Positions 45,785 through 54,161 of a stretch of 64,000 nt of DNA are shown here, piece after piece. The stretch's first letter is position 1. Every line of letters starts with the position of its first letter. Under the pieces are notes generated by a model. That model saw nothing but the letters and a program-made list of their open reading frames with translations, was not told where the DNA came from and did no database searches. The position numbers were made by a program, and so were the translations under genes. The stretch lies in NCBI RefSeq assembly GCF_000764535.1, contig NZ_CP009571.1, forward strand, positions 2,413,001 through 2,477,000. The letters run 5' to 3'. This stretch comes from Sphingomonas taxi. GTDB taxonomy: Bacteria > Pseudomonadota > Alphaproteobacteria > Sphingomonadales > Sphingomonadaceae.

Positions 45785-46684
45785 TTACTCGACCCAGTCG
45801 AGGCCGATGTCGCGGTAGACGTCGCGGTCCTCGTCCCAGCCGGGCTTGACCTTGACGTGGAGGTAGAGGTGGACCGGCGATCCGAGGATGCTCGCCAGTT
45901 CGGTGCGGGCGCGGGCGCCGATTTCCTTGATGCGGCTGCCGCCCTTGCCGAGGATGATCGCGCGCTGGGTCGGGCGCTCGACGAGGATCTGCTGGTGGAC
46001 CTCGACCGAGCCGTCCTCGCGCTCGCTGTATTTCTCCGTCTCGACCGTGCTGGCATAAGGCAGTTCGGCGTGGAGCTGGAGGTAGAGCTGTTCGCGCGTC
46101 ACTTCGCTGGCGAGCGCGCGTTCGGTGGCGTCGGAGACCTGATCCTCGGGATAATGCCACGGACCTTCCGGCATCGCCTTGGCGAGCGCCGACTTCAGCT
46201 CGGGCAGGCCGTCGCCGGTCTGCGCCGAGACGAACCACGTATCGGCGAAGGGCATCAGCGCGTTGAGCTTTTCCGCGTGGAGCAGCAGCCGGGGCTTGTC
46301 GGCGATGTCGACCTTGTTGAGGATCAGGATCTTGGGCTCGGGCCGGTCTTTCAGCGCCTCGGCGATCCGTTCGACCTTGCCGCCGATGCCGCCCTTGCCG
46401 TCGACGACGAGTGCGATCAGGTCGGCGCCCTCGGTGCCGGTCCAGGCGGCGGCGACCATCGCGCGGTCGAGCCGGCGCTGCGGTTCGAAGATGCCGGGGG
46501 TATCGACGAGCAGGATCTGCGCCTCGTCCTGGATCGCGACGCCGAGCAGCTTGGTGCGCGTCGTCTGCGCCTTGGGGCTGACGATCGCCACCTTCTGGCC
46601 GACGAGCGCATTGACGAGCGTCGACTTGCCCGCATTGGGCGCGCCGACCACGGCGACGAGGCCGCAATGTTGGGTCTGGGTCAT
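45785..46684 (-). CDS. era: GTPase Era
   Basis: This 299-residue GTPase is needed for 16S rRNA processing and 30S assembly. It has G1 GAPNAGKST, G3 DTPG, G4 NKVD, and a C-terminal KH domain including the GKGGSRIKEIG loop. Its start overlaps the GIY-YIG gene stop by four bases. The neighbourhood lepB-rnc-era is conserved in bacteria, here with one inserted gene. Confidence 0.96.
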   Translation of the reverse strand: MTQTQHCGLVAVVGAPNAGKSTLVNALVGQKVAIVSPKAQTTRTKLLGVAIQDEAQILLVDTPGIFEPQRRLDRAMVAAAWTGTEGADLIALVVDGKGGIGGKVERIAEALKDRPEPKILILNKVDIADKPRLLLHAEKLNALMPFADTWFVSAQTGDGLPELKSALAKAMPEGPWHYPEDQVSDATERALASEVTREQLYLQLHAELPYASTVETEKYSEREDGSVEVHQQILVERPTQRAIILGKGGSRIKEIGARARTELASILGSPVHLYLHVKVKPGWDEDRDVYRDIGLDWVE

Positions 46685-47187
46685 GGGTTCTGGTCCGGTA
46701 CGGGGGTTTGGGGAGCGGGCGGTTGCGCCGCTGATTTTGCGGTGGTGGAGGGGCGGGCTTCGACGGGCTGGGGCGTAATGGGGGATGGATTCGCAAGCGA
46801 TGCGTTTGGGGATGGGTGCGCTTCGACAGGCTCAGCGCGAACGGAATTCATGGCTGGGCCATCCCCCTCGCCCGTTTGCCCTGAGCCTGTCGAAGGGCTG
46901 GGTTCCGCCTGGCGGTTGCGCGCGAGTTGGCTGAGCGTCTCCCAATCGGCGCGGATCAGTGCTTCCTTCTTGGCGCGGCTCCAGCCCTTGATCCGGCGTT
47001 CGGCTTCGAGTGCTTCGAGACGCGAGGGGAAATCCTGCGACCAGACGAGGGTCACCGGGCGGCGTTCCGACGTATAGCCCTCGTACGCACCGGTCTGGTG
47101 CTGGCCGATGCGCAGGTCGAGGTTGTCGGTGTGGCCGGTGTAATAGCTGCCGTCGTTGCAGAGGAGGATATAGGGCCAGAACGCCAT
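46681..47187 (-). CDS. GIY-YIG nuclease-domain protein with repeat-derived tail
   Basis: This 168-residue protein has an N-terminal GIY-YIG domain (WPYILLCNDGSYYTGHT, then R27 in DLRIGQH and a glutamate in LEAERRIKGW), as in the short YhbQ/UPF0213 group. After about residue 95 the sequence becomes a low-complexity Pro/Ser/Glu tail. Much of that tail is an in-frame translation of the TTCGACAGGCTCAG repeat (for example VRAEPVEA). ATG 47187 follows GGGGAGTGGG, which lies at the edge of a MITE-like repeat. It separates rnc from era. Confidence 0.82.
   Translation of the reverse strand: MAFWPYILLCNDGSYYTGHTDNLDLRIGQHQTGAYEGYTSERRPVTLVWSQDFPSRLEALEAERRIKGWSRAKKEALIRADWETLSQLARNRQAEPSPSTGSGQTGEGDGPAMNSVRAEPVEAHPSPNASLANPSPITPQPVEARPSTTAKSAAQPPAPQTPVPDQNP
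46826..46905. repeat. TTCGACAGGCTCAG-family repeats inside the GIY-YIG gene
   Basis: Two copies, CTTCGACAGGCTCAGCGCGAACGG and CCGTTTGCCCTGAGCCTGTCGAAGGGC, face each other within the 3' coding region. They match the intergenic copies at 6283 and 27716. Confidence 0.75.
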
Positions 47188-47190
47188 TAC

Positions 47191-47434
47191 CCACTCCCCA
47201 GGGCAATCGCAGATGGACGCTCGTGCGAGCCGGTCGTCTTCCACGCCCACCCCGTCACCCCGGACTTGTTCCGGGGTCCACCCTGCGGCGAGGAGAAAGG
47301 CTTGATCCACCACCATTCTCTCGCGGCCCGGTGGACCCCGGAACGAGTCCGGGGTGACGAAATTGGTAAGGAAAGCGATCGAGCCTCATTACCGCAGCCA
47401 TATGCGATAGCCCTGCCCACCCCCCGGGGAGAGG
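47191..47434. repeat. MITE-like repeat, copy 4 (reverse)
   Basis: This has the same orientation as copy 3. The left end (GGGCAATCGCAGATGG) abuts the GIY-YIG start codon, and the right end is CATATGCGATAGCCCTGCCC. Together with a single TTCGACAGGCTCAGGGCGAACGG copy (47439-47461) it fills the 295-base gap before rnc. Confidence 0.78.
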
Positions 47435-47482
47435 TGCCCTTCGACAGGCTCAGGGCGAACGGGGGGCGGAGCGTGACGTGCC

Positions 47483-48151
47483 TCACCCCTGGAGCTTCTC
47501 CAGCAGCGCTTTTGCCGCGGCCGTCTCCGCGATCTGCTTGTTCGCGCCGGTCGCGGTCGCGTCCGCGAAGCTGCCGATCTTCACCTGTACGGTGAAGCGC
47601 GGCGCATGGTGCGGGCCGGAGCGGTCGACAACGACATATTCCGGGGTGCGCCGGCCGGCCGCCGCCGCCCATTCCTGCAATGCCGATTTGGGATGCTGCG
47701 GCGCCTTGTCGCCGTGCTGGACACGATGGCCCCAGGCCTTGCGGACGAAGGCGCGTGCGGCGTCGAGCCCGGCCTCGCGATACCAGGCGCCGATCAGCGC
47801 CTCCATCACGTCGCCGAGGATATTGTCGCTCTCATAGGCACCGTCGTCGCGCGCCTGTTTGCCGAGGCGCAGATGCGCGCGCACGCCCAGCTCGCGCGCG
47901 ACGTCGGCGCACACCGTGCCGGTGACCAGCGCGTTGAGCCGCTTCGACAATTGTCCCTCGGGCTCCTTGGGGAAGAGCTCCCACAGCCATTCCGCCATGA
48001 CGAGGCCGAGGACGCGGTCGCCGAGGAATTCGAGCCGCTCGTAATTCTCCGCCGCCTGGCTGCCGTGGGTCAGCGCGCGTTGATAGGGCGCGATGTCGGC
48101 GGGGCGGCGGCCGAAGGTCTCGGTCAGCCATTCGGGCAGCGCGATGCTCAG
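47483..48151 (-). CDS. rnc: ribonuclease III
   Basis: This 222-residue double-stranded-RNA endonuclease has the signature ERLEFLGDRVLGL, the second metal-site glutamate in LGDVMEALIGA, and a C-terminal dsRNA-binding domain (PKSALQEWAAAAG to TAAAKALLEKL). No ATG, GTG or TTG fits close to the conserved start. A CTG at 48151 overlaps the lepB stop (CTGA) and has GGAGAGGG just upstream, so it is the likely start. A GTG about 60 bases further upstream is the alternative. Confidence 0.92.
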   Translation of the reverse strand: MSIALPEWLTETFGRRPADIAPYQRALTHGSQAAENYERLEFLGDRVLGLVMAEWLWELFPKEPEGQLSKRLNALVTGTVCADVARELGVRAHLRLGKQARDDGAYESDNILGDVMEALIGAWYREAGLDAARAFVRKAWGHRVQHGDKAPQHPKSALQEWAAAAGRRTPEYVVVDRSGPHHAPRFTVQVKIGSFADATATGANKQIAETAAAKALLEKLQG

Positions 48152-48987
48152 AAGCCCTCTCCGATCCGCTGCCAGCGTGCCGCGGTGAACCAGCTGACCG
48201 GGTTGATCCACGAGGCATTGCCGTCGGTCGAGAAGAAGGTGACCACCGCCTTGCCCTCGATCCGCTCCATCGGGATGTAGCCCATGCCGATCGGCGCCGG
48301 GAAACGGCTGTCGGCGCTGTCGTCGCGATTGTCGCCCATCAGGAAAACGTCGCCGGCGGGCACGGTGTAGAGGCCGGTATCGTCTGCCTGCGGAATGTCG
48401 GCCTGATCGAGCACCATGTAGCTCTTGCCGTTGGGCAGCGTCTCGCGGAAGCGCGGGTAGCGGCAGATCGGCACGCCGGCGGCATCGACGTCCTGAAACT
48501 GCGAACCGCATTTCTGCGCGTCGAAGTTCGGCGTGAGCGGGAGCACGAAGTCGGCGACGCGCTGCTTGGGGATCGGCTTGCCGTTGAGGATCACCTGACC
48601 GCGCCGGACCTGGATCGTGTCGCCCGGCAGGCCGATGACGCGCTTGATGACGTCATGATCGTCGGGCTCGGGCGAGCGGAAGACGACGACGTCGCCGCGC
48701 GTTGGATCGCGGCCGAGGATCCGCCCCGGGATCAACGGCACGCCGCCCGGCAGCGACCAGCGCGAATAGCCGTAATTCCATTTGGTGACGAACAGATAGT
48801 CGCCGATCAGCAGCCGCGGCAGCATCGATTCCGAGGGAATCGAGAAGGGCGCGAACAGGAAGCTCCTGAGGATCAGAACCGCGATCGCCAGCTTGACGAG
48901 GAAGCGCAGCGTCTCGTTCAGCTCCGAGCGCGGCGGCTTGACGGTGGCGGTGGTGGCCGCGGGGGCCGGCGTCGGTGTCTGATCCAT
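48148..48987 (-). CDS. lepB: signal peptidase I
   Basis: This 279-residue membrane peptidase removes signal peptides from exported proteins. After one N-terminal helix (about 29-47) it has the catalytic serine motif PSESMLPRLLIGDYL, the general-base lysine in HDVIKRVIGLPGDTI, and the GDNRDDSADSR box. The gene leads the lepB-rnc-era cluster. Confidence 0.96.
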   Translation of the reverse strand: MDQTPTPAPAATTATVKPPRSELNETLRFLVKLAIAVLILRSFLFAPFSIPSESMLPRLLIGDYLFVTKWNYGYSRWSLPGGVPLIPGRILGRDPTRGDVVVFRSPEPDDHDVIKRVIGLPGDTIQVRRGQVILNGKPIPKQRVADFVLPLTPNFDAQKCGSQFQDVDAAGVPICRYPRFRETLPNGKSYMVLDQADIPQADDTGLYTVPAGDVFLMGDNRDDSADSRFPAPIGMGYIPMERIEGKAVVTFFSTDGNASWINPVSWFTAARWQRIGEGF

Positions 48988-49110
48988 AGCGAGGGAGCCT
49001 TAGCGTCCCCCGAGCGTCCTGAGTAGTCGTTCCGACCGACAGGGCTTGCCCGCCCGCGCAGGATCGATACGGGACTGACACGAACTCCCTTCCCCGAAGG
49101 ACGACAAGAC

Positions 49111-50601
49111 ATGAGCGACTGGTCTGCGATCGAAGCCCTCCCCTCCCCCAAGCTGGTCGAGCTGTTCGATCAGGACGGCGAGCGGCTGTCCAAATTCAGC
49201 CTCGACGTGGCCGGAATCCATTTCGACTGGTCGAAGACGCATCTGACGACGCAGGCGGTCGAGGCGTTCGCCGCGCTCGCGCAGGCGCAGGACCTCGCCG
49301 GCAAGCGCGACGCGATGTTCGGCGGCGAGCACGTCAACGTCACCGAGGACCGGCCGGTGCTCCATGCCGCCGAGCGCGGCGAGGGCGATGCGGAGAGCGT
49401 CGCGCTGGCGCGCAAGCTGCACGAGCGGATGCGCTCGCTGATCGACGCGATCGAGGGCGGCGCGCTCGGCGACATCCGCCACGTGCTGCATATCGGCATC
49501 GGCGGGTCGGCGCTCGGGCCGCATCTGCTGGTCGATGCGCTGGGACGCGAGGATGCGCGCTACGATGTCGCGATCGTCTCCAACGTCGACGGCGTCGCGC
49601 TGGAGGATGCGATCAAGGATTTCGATCCGGCGGCGACCCTGCTGGTCGTGGCATCGAAGACCTTCACCACCAAGGAGACGATGCTCAACGCCGAATCGGC
49701 GCTGCAATGGATGACCGAACATGGCGTCGAGGACCCCTATGGCAAGGTGATCGCGCTGACCGCGGCGCCCGACAAGGCGATGGAATGGGGCGTCGACGAG
49801 ACGCGCATCCTGCCGTTCGGCGAAGGCGTCGGCGGGCGCTATTCGCTCTGGTCGTCGATCGGCTTTCCGGCGGCGATCGCGCTTGGCTGGGGCGCGTTCG
49901 AGGAACTGCTCGAAGGCGCCGCCGAAATGGATCGCCACTTCAGGCTGACCGCGCTGCACGAGAATGCGCCGGTGCTCGCCGCCTTCGCCGACCTCTATTA
50001 CACGCAGGTGCGCCACGCCGAGACGCGCGCGCCCTTCGCCTATGACGAGCGGCTGCGGTTGCTGCCGAGCTATCTCCAGCAGCTCGAGATGGAATCGAAC
50101 GGCAAGGGCGTGAAGACCGACGGGACGCCGGTCGGTCGGCCGACCGCGGCGATCACCTGGGGCGGGGTCGGCACCGATGCGCAGCATGCGGTGTTCCAGT
50201 TGTTGCACCAGGGCACGCATCTGGTGCCGGTCGAGTTCATCGCGGTGATCGAGCCGGGCGACACGCTCGCCGAGGACCATCATCGCCAGTTGCTGGTCAA
50301 CGCCTTCGCGCAAGGGGCGGCGCTGATGAAGGGCAAGCAGGTCGAGGATCCGGCGCGCTCGTACAGCGGCGACCGGCCGTCGTCGACCTTGCTGCTCGAC
50401 GTGCTCGATCCGCGCACGCTGGGGGCGCTGATCGCCTTCTACGAGCATCGCGTGTTCGTGAACGGGGTGCTGCTCGGCATCAATTCGTTCGACCAGTTCG
50501 GCGTCGAGCTGGGCAAGGAGATGGCGAAGGCCGCCGACCAAGGCGGCCAGTCGTTCGATCCCTCGACCGAGGATCTGATCCGGCGCGCCGGGCTGGAGTG
50601 A
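49111..50601 (+). CDS. pgi: glucose-6-phosphate isomerase
   Basis: This 496-residue isomerase interconverts glucose-6-phosphate and fructose-6-phosphate. It has the sugar-phosphate site GIGGSALGP and ASKTFTTKETM, the catalytic glutamate segment QQLEMESNGKG, and the second signature LLGINSFDQFGVELGK. It is shorter than E. coli Pgi (549) but normal for alphaproteobacteria. Transcription is divergent from lepB. Confidence 0.95.
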   Translation: MSDWSAIEALPSPKLVELFDQDGERLSKFSLDVAGIHFDWSKTHLTTQAVEAFAALAQAQDLAGKRDAMFGGEHVNVTEDRPVLHAAERGEGDAESVALARKLHERMRSLIDAIEGGALGDIRHVLHIGIGGSALGPHLLVDALGREDARYDVAIVSNVDGVALEDAIKDFDPAATLLVVASKTFTTKETMLNAESALQWMTEHGVEDPYGKVIALTAAPDKAMEWGVDETRILPFGEGVGGRYSLWSSIGFPAAIALGWGAFEELLEGAAEMDRHFRLTALHENAPVLAAFADLYYTQVRHAETRAPFAYDERLRLLPSYLQQLEMESNGKGVKTDGTPVGRPTAAITWGGVGTDAQHAVFQLLHQGTHLVPVEFIAVIEPGDTLAEDHHRQLLVNAFAQGAALMKGKQVEDPARSYSGDRPSSTLLLDVLDPRTLGALIAFYEHRVFVNGVLLGINSFDQFGVELGKEMAKAADQGGQSFDPSTEDLIRRAGLE

Positions 50602-50636
50602 TCGAAGCATTCGGGATCGTCGTGCGTTGAGGCGCG

Positions 50637-51023
50637 ATGATCCCGCTCCTGCTCGCCGCGGCGCTCGCGCCCGTTCCCGCCACCGTCGCCAAGATGCGCT
50701 GGGAGCGACGGGTGTTGCTGCTGTCGGCGCCGCGCGCGGATGACGCGGGACTGGCGGGACAGCGGCGGGCGCTCGCCGGCTGGGATGCTGCGGCACGCGA
50801 GCGCGATCTGGCGGTGGTGACGATCGTCGGCGATCGGGTGAGCGGCGCGGACGACGGCGCGGCGGGGTTGCGCAAACGCTATCGGCTGCCGGCGGGCCGG
50901 TTCGTGGCGATCCTGATCGGCAAGGACGGCGGCGAGAAACTGCGCTCGGCCAAGCCGATCGCGGCCGAGGTGCTGGCGGAGACGATCGACGCGATGCCGA
51001 TGCGGCGTGCCGGGGAGCGGTAG
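50637..51023 (+). CDS. DUF4174 domain protein, exported
   Basis: This 128-residue protein has a short hydrophobic leader (IPLLLAAALAPVPA), then RWERRVLLLSAPRADD, LRKRYRLPAGRF, and the ending IGKDGGEKLR...IDAMPMRR, which matches the DUF4174 family. These small periplasmic proteins have a thioredoxin-like fold without redox cysteines, as here. It lies 35 bases after pgi and may be in the same transcript. Function unknown. Confidence 0.82.
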   Translation: MIPLLLAAALAPVPATVAKMRWERRVLLLSAPRADDAGLAGQRRALAGWDAAARERDLAVVTIVGDRVSGADDGAAGLRKRYRLPAGRFVAILIGKDGGEKLRSAKPIAAEVLAETIDAMPMRRAGER

Positions 51024-51077
51024 CGTTGCACCGCCGCTTCCCGAAGATTATGTGTAGAGCACAGGCGGAGCATACAC

Positions 51078-51290
51078 ATGCGGACGAATATCGACATCGA
51101 TGAGGACCTGCTCAACGAGGCGATGCAGGCCCTTGGCACCAAGACCAAACGTGACACGGTCATCGAGTCGCTGCGGCGGACGATCCGTGCGCGACGCCAG
51201 CTTGCGGCGCTGCGCGGCTTGGAAGGGCTCGGCTGGGAGGGCGATCTCGACGACATGCGAACGAGCAAATATCTGCCGACCGACGAATGA
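51078..51290 (+). CDS. vapB: VapB-type antitoxin
   Basis: This 70-residue antitoxin begins MRTNIDIDEDLLNEAM, the ribbon-helix-helix DNA-binding signature of VapB proteins, with KRDTVIESLRRTI completing the helix. The C-terminal tail contains a WEGDLDDMRTSKY segment that would wrap the toxin. It overlaps the toxin gene by four bases and presumably represses its own promoter. Confidence 0.92.
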   Translation: MRTNIDIDEDLLNEAMQALGTKTKRDTVIESLRRTIRARRQLAALRGLEGLGWEGDLDDMRTSKYLPTDE

Positions 51291-51700
51291 TCCTCGTCGA
51301 CAGCAGCGTCTGGATCGACAAACTGGCGCACCGCCGAACGGTACAGACCGAGGTGCTGGAAGCGCTGATCCTGGCGGAACAGGATATCGGCGTCGGCGAT
51401 CTGATGCTGGTCGAGGTCCTGCAAGGGACGCGCGACGTGCGCGCCTATCGTCATGCAGAAGCGCTGCTCGCCGAGTTCGACATGGTGCAGATCAGCGACC
51501 ATCATGTCGCCGTTGCAGCCGCCCGCCACTATCGCCATCTTCGCGGTCTCGGCATCACGATCCGCAAGACGATCGACACGCTGATCGCCACCCGCTGCAT
51601 CCTTGACCGCCTTCCGCTGTTGTACAGCGATCGCGATTTCGACCCTTTCGTCCAGCATCTCGGCCTTCGGTCGGCGCTCGACGCTCCCGGAGTGAATTGA
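51287..51700 (+). CDS. vapC: VapC-type PIN-domain toxin ribonuclease
   Basis: This 137-residue PIN-domain RNase has the acidic metal site complete: D5 in ILVDSSVWID, E43, D97 in TIDTLIA and D115 or D117 in SDRDFD. It is paired with the VapB antitoxin and is probably active on tRNA or rRNA, as in the family. The stop codon overlaps the gor start by one base, an unusual coupling of a toxin-antitoxin pair to a housekeeping redox gene. Confidence 0.92.
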   Translation: MILVDSSVWIDKLAHRRTVQTEVLEALILAEQDIGVGDLMLVEVLQGTRDVRAYRHAEALLAEFDMVQISDHHVAVAAARHYRHLRGLGITIRKTIDTLIATRCILDRLPLLYSDRDFDPFVQHLGLRSALDAPGVN

Positions 51701-53046
51701 TGTCCGACTATGATTATGACCTGTTCGTCATCGGCGCGGGGTCCGGCGGCACGCGCGCGAGCCGCGTCGCCGCGGCGCATGGCGCGAAAGTGGCGGTCGC
51801 CGAGGAATATCGCGTCGGCGGCACCTGCGTCATCCGCGGCTGCGTGCCCAAGAAGCTGCTGATCTACGGCGCGCATTTCGCCGAGGATCTGAAGGACGCC
51901 AAGCGCTTCGGCTGGCAGGTGCCGGACCAGTGCGCGTTCGACTGGCAGACGCTGCGCGACAACGTGCTCGAAGAGGTCGACCGGATCAACGGCGCCTATA
52001 CGCAGACGCTGGAGACGCACGGCGTCGAGATCATCCACCAGCGCGCGGTCGTCACCGGGCCGCATAGCGTCCGCCTCGCCGACGGGACCGAGAAGACCGC
52101 CGGGCGCATCCTCGTCGCGGTCGGCGCGCATCCGGCGGTGCCCGACTGCCCCGGTGCAGAACACGGCATCACCAGCAACGAGGCGTTCCATCTCGATGCG
52201 ATCCCCAAGCGCATCCTGATCGCCGGCGCGGGCTATATCGCCAACGAATTTGCCGGCATCTTCCACCAGCTCGGCGCGCACGTCACGATCATGAACCGGA
52301 CGCAGGACATCCTGCGCGGCTACGACCTGTCGATCCGCGACCGGCTGCTCCAGATCAGCATGATGAAGGGGCTGGAGTTCAAGTTCGACGCCAATTTCGA
52401 AGGCATCGAGAAGGGCGAGGACGGGTGCCTGACCGTCCGTATGTCGAACCATGACCCGGTGACGGTCGACATGGTGATGTTCGCCACCGGCCGCGTGCCC
52501 AACACCGAGGGGCTCGGCCTCGAAGAGATCGGGGTGAAGCTCGAAAAAGGCGCGATCGTCGTCGACGAGCAGAACCGGTCGAGCATCGAGAGCATCTTCG
52601 CGGTGGGTGACGTCACCAACCGCGTCCAGCTGACCCCGGTGGCGATCCGCGAGGGACAGGCGTTCGCTGACACCTTCTACGGCGACAAGCCGACCACGGT
52701 CGATTATTCCAACATCCCCGCGGCGGTGTTCAGCCACCCGCCGATGGCCGGCGTCGGCATGACCGAGAGCGAGGCGAAGCAGAAGCTCGGCTCGATCCGC
52801 GTCTATTCGTCGGACTTCCGGCCGATGAAGAACGTGCTCGCCGGCCGCAACGAGCGCGCCTTGTACAAGATGGTATGCGACGGTGAGACCGGGCGGATCG
52901 TCGGACTGCATATGATCGGGCCCGACGTGCCGGAAATCCTGCAGGCGGCGGCGATCGCCGTGAAGGCGGGGCTGACCAAGGCGCAGTTCGACGAGACGGT
53001 CGCGCTCCATCCGACGATGGCCGAAGAGCTGGTGCTGATGAAGTGA
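51700..53046 (+). CDS. gor: glutathione-disulfide reductase
   Basis: This 448-residue FAD-dependent reductase has the FAD motif GAGSGGTRASR, the redox-active disulfide in GGTCVIRGCVPKKL, the NAD(P)H-binding AGAGYIANEFAG, and the C-terminal HPTMAEE catalytic pair. It recycles glutathione, as needed by the glyoxalase pair at 4294-5473. ATG at 51700 overlaps the vapC stop. Confidence 0.94.
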   Translation: MSDYDYDLFVIGAGSGGTRASRVAAAHGAKVAVAEEYRVGGTCVIRGCVPKKLLIYGAHFAEDLKDAKRFGWQVPDQCAFDWQTLRDNVLEEVDRINGAYTQTLETHGVEIIHQRAVVTGPHSVRLADGTEKTAGRILVAVGAHPAVPDCPGAEHGITSNEAFHLDAIPKRILIAGAGYIANEFAGIFHQLGAHVTIMNRTQDILRGYDLSIRDRLLQISMMKGLEFKFDANFEGIEKGEDGCLTVRMSNHDPVTVDMVMFATGRVPNTEGLGLEEIGVKLEKGAIVVDEQNRSSIESIFAVGDVTNRVQLTPVAIREGQAFADTFYGDKPTTVDYSNIPAAVFSHPPMAGVGMTESEAKQKLGSIRVYSSDFRPMKNVLAGRNERALYKMVCDGETGRIVGLHMIGPDVPEILQAAAIAVKAGLTKAQFDETVALHPTMAEELVLMK

Positions 53047-53128
53047 GGGCCGGCTGGGCGCCAGGATGAATCACTCGAGATTCCGGCGTTTCCGGACGAC
53101 GACGGGCGCCGGTGCATCCCTCGTCTCG

Positions 53129-53220
53129 TCACCCCGGGCTCGACCCGGGGTCCCGCTTCTTCCTGATCCGCATCGGTCAAAGGACGTAGCGGGACCCCGG
53201 ATCAAGTCCGGGGTGACGGG
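53129..53220. repeat. CACCCCGG-type paired-hairpin repeat
   Basis: Hairpins CGTCACCCCGGGCTCGACCCGGGGTCCCGCTTCTTCC and GCGGGACCCCGGATCAAGTCCGGGGTGACG lie between the converging gor and cytochrome genes. Relatives occur at 17425 and 56582. Confidence 0.7.
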
Positions 53221-53273
53221 CAGACGGCGATGAACGTCGATTGGCCCTGAGCCGCCCGATCGGCGCAGCGATG

Positions 53274-53756
53274 CTATCGCTGCGCCTGAAGGTAGGCGAT
53301 CACGTCGGCACGGTCGAGCGGGTCGGCGAGTCCGGGAAAGCCCATCGAGGTGCCGGGGGCGAAGGCGCGGGGGTCGGCCAGCCAGGCGTCCAGCCGTTCG
53401 GGCGTCCAGCGGCCGCCGACGCGTTGCAGCGCGGCGGTATAGCCGAAACGCGGGCTGACCCCGGCGACCGGCGCGCCGACGACGCCGAACAGCGTCGGGC
53501 CGTTGCGGTCGGGCGCGTCGCGGCGGATGGCGTGGCAGGCGGCGCAGCGCGCGAATTGACGCTCGCCGGCGGCGACGCTGGCGACGCGCAGCAGCGCGGC
53601 CCGATCGGGTGACGGACCGGCGGCGGCGCGGCGCGCCGCGCGGTCGTCGTTCGAACAGGCGGCGAGCATCGCGACCGTGGCCAGCCAGAGAATAAGCGGC
53701 GCCGGGCGTTTGGGGGCTTCTTTACCTTTGTCCGTTACGGACGCAATATGACCCAT
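53274..53756 (-). CDS. class I c-type cytochrome, lipoprotein-anchored
   Basis: This product of about 160 residues has a membrane-directing N-terminus ending in a lipobox-like LAAC, then a heme site CAACH and a distal methionine in GTSMGFPG. The PDRNGPTLFGVVG segment is common in cytochromes of the c-552/c2 group. It probably carries electrons in the periplasm while attached to a membrane. The ATG at 53756 overlaps the start of the divergent gene by nine bases; no other standard start lies before the signal sequence. Confidence 0.85.
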   Translation of the reverse strand: MGHIASVTDKGKEAPKRPAPLILWLATVAMLAACSNDDRAARRAAAGPSPDRAALLRVASVAAGERQFARCAACHAIRRDAPDRNGPTLFGVVGAPVAGVSPRFGYTAALQRVGGRWTPERLDAWLADPRAFAPGTSMGFPGLADPLDRADVIAYLQAQR

Positions 53757-54161
53757 AAGATGTTCGTCCTCGCGCTGTCGGGCGCCATCGCCGTGGCCGG
53801 ACTGCCGGTCCCGCCCGCGACGTCGAGCTCCGCTTATGCCGCGGAGCGCCGCCTGATGGCGAGCCGCGCGGTGCAGCAGCAAGCTTATTTCGCGCGTCGG
53901 CTGACGCTGCTCGGCGAGCGGCTCGACCGGCAGCGGCGCGCCGGGCTGGTCGCACCGGGGCCGGCGGCGTTCATGCGCGACGACCTGACGCGAATATGGA
54001 ACGGGGTGGACCAGTACGTCCAGCGTGGCGCGGCGCTCAGCCCGGACGAGCGGCGGAGCTATTGCGCGATGCTTCGCCGCATCGAACAGCGGCTGGCGCA
54101 GGCGGAGGCACGGCGGCATGCCGCCCCCCGCCTCGCCGATCGGTCAGTCCGCGAACAATAG
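53748..54161 (+). CDS. small secreted helical protein, unknown
   Basis: This 137-residue product (or 133 if the ATG at 53760 is used) has a signal peptide (FVLALSGAIAVAGLPV) and a single alpha-helical domain rich in Arg and Ala, with one cysteine near residue 105. I do not recognise the family. The gene converges on the E2 gene, and their ends overlap by 18 bases. The start overlaps the divergent cytochrome gene. Confidence 0.6.
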   Translation: MTHKMFVLALSGAIAVAGLPVPPATSSSAYAAERRLMASRAVQQQAYFARRLTLLGERLDRQRRAGLVAPGPAAFMRDDLTRIWNGVDQYVQRGAALSPDERRSYCAMLRRIEQRLAQAEARRHAAPRLADRSVREQ

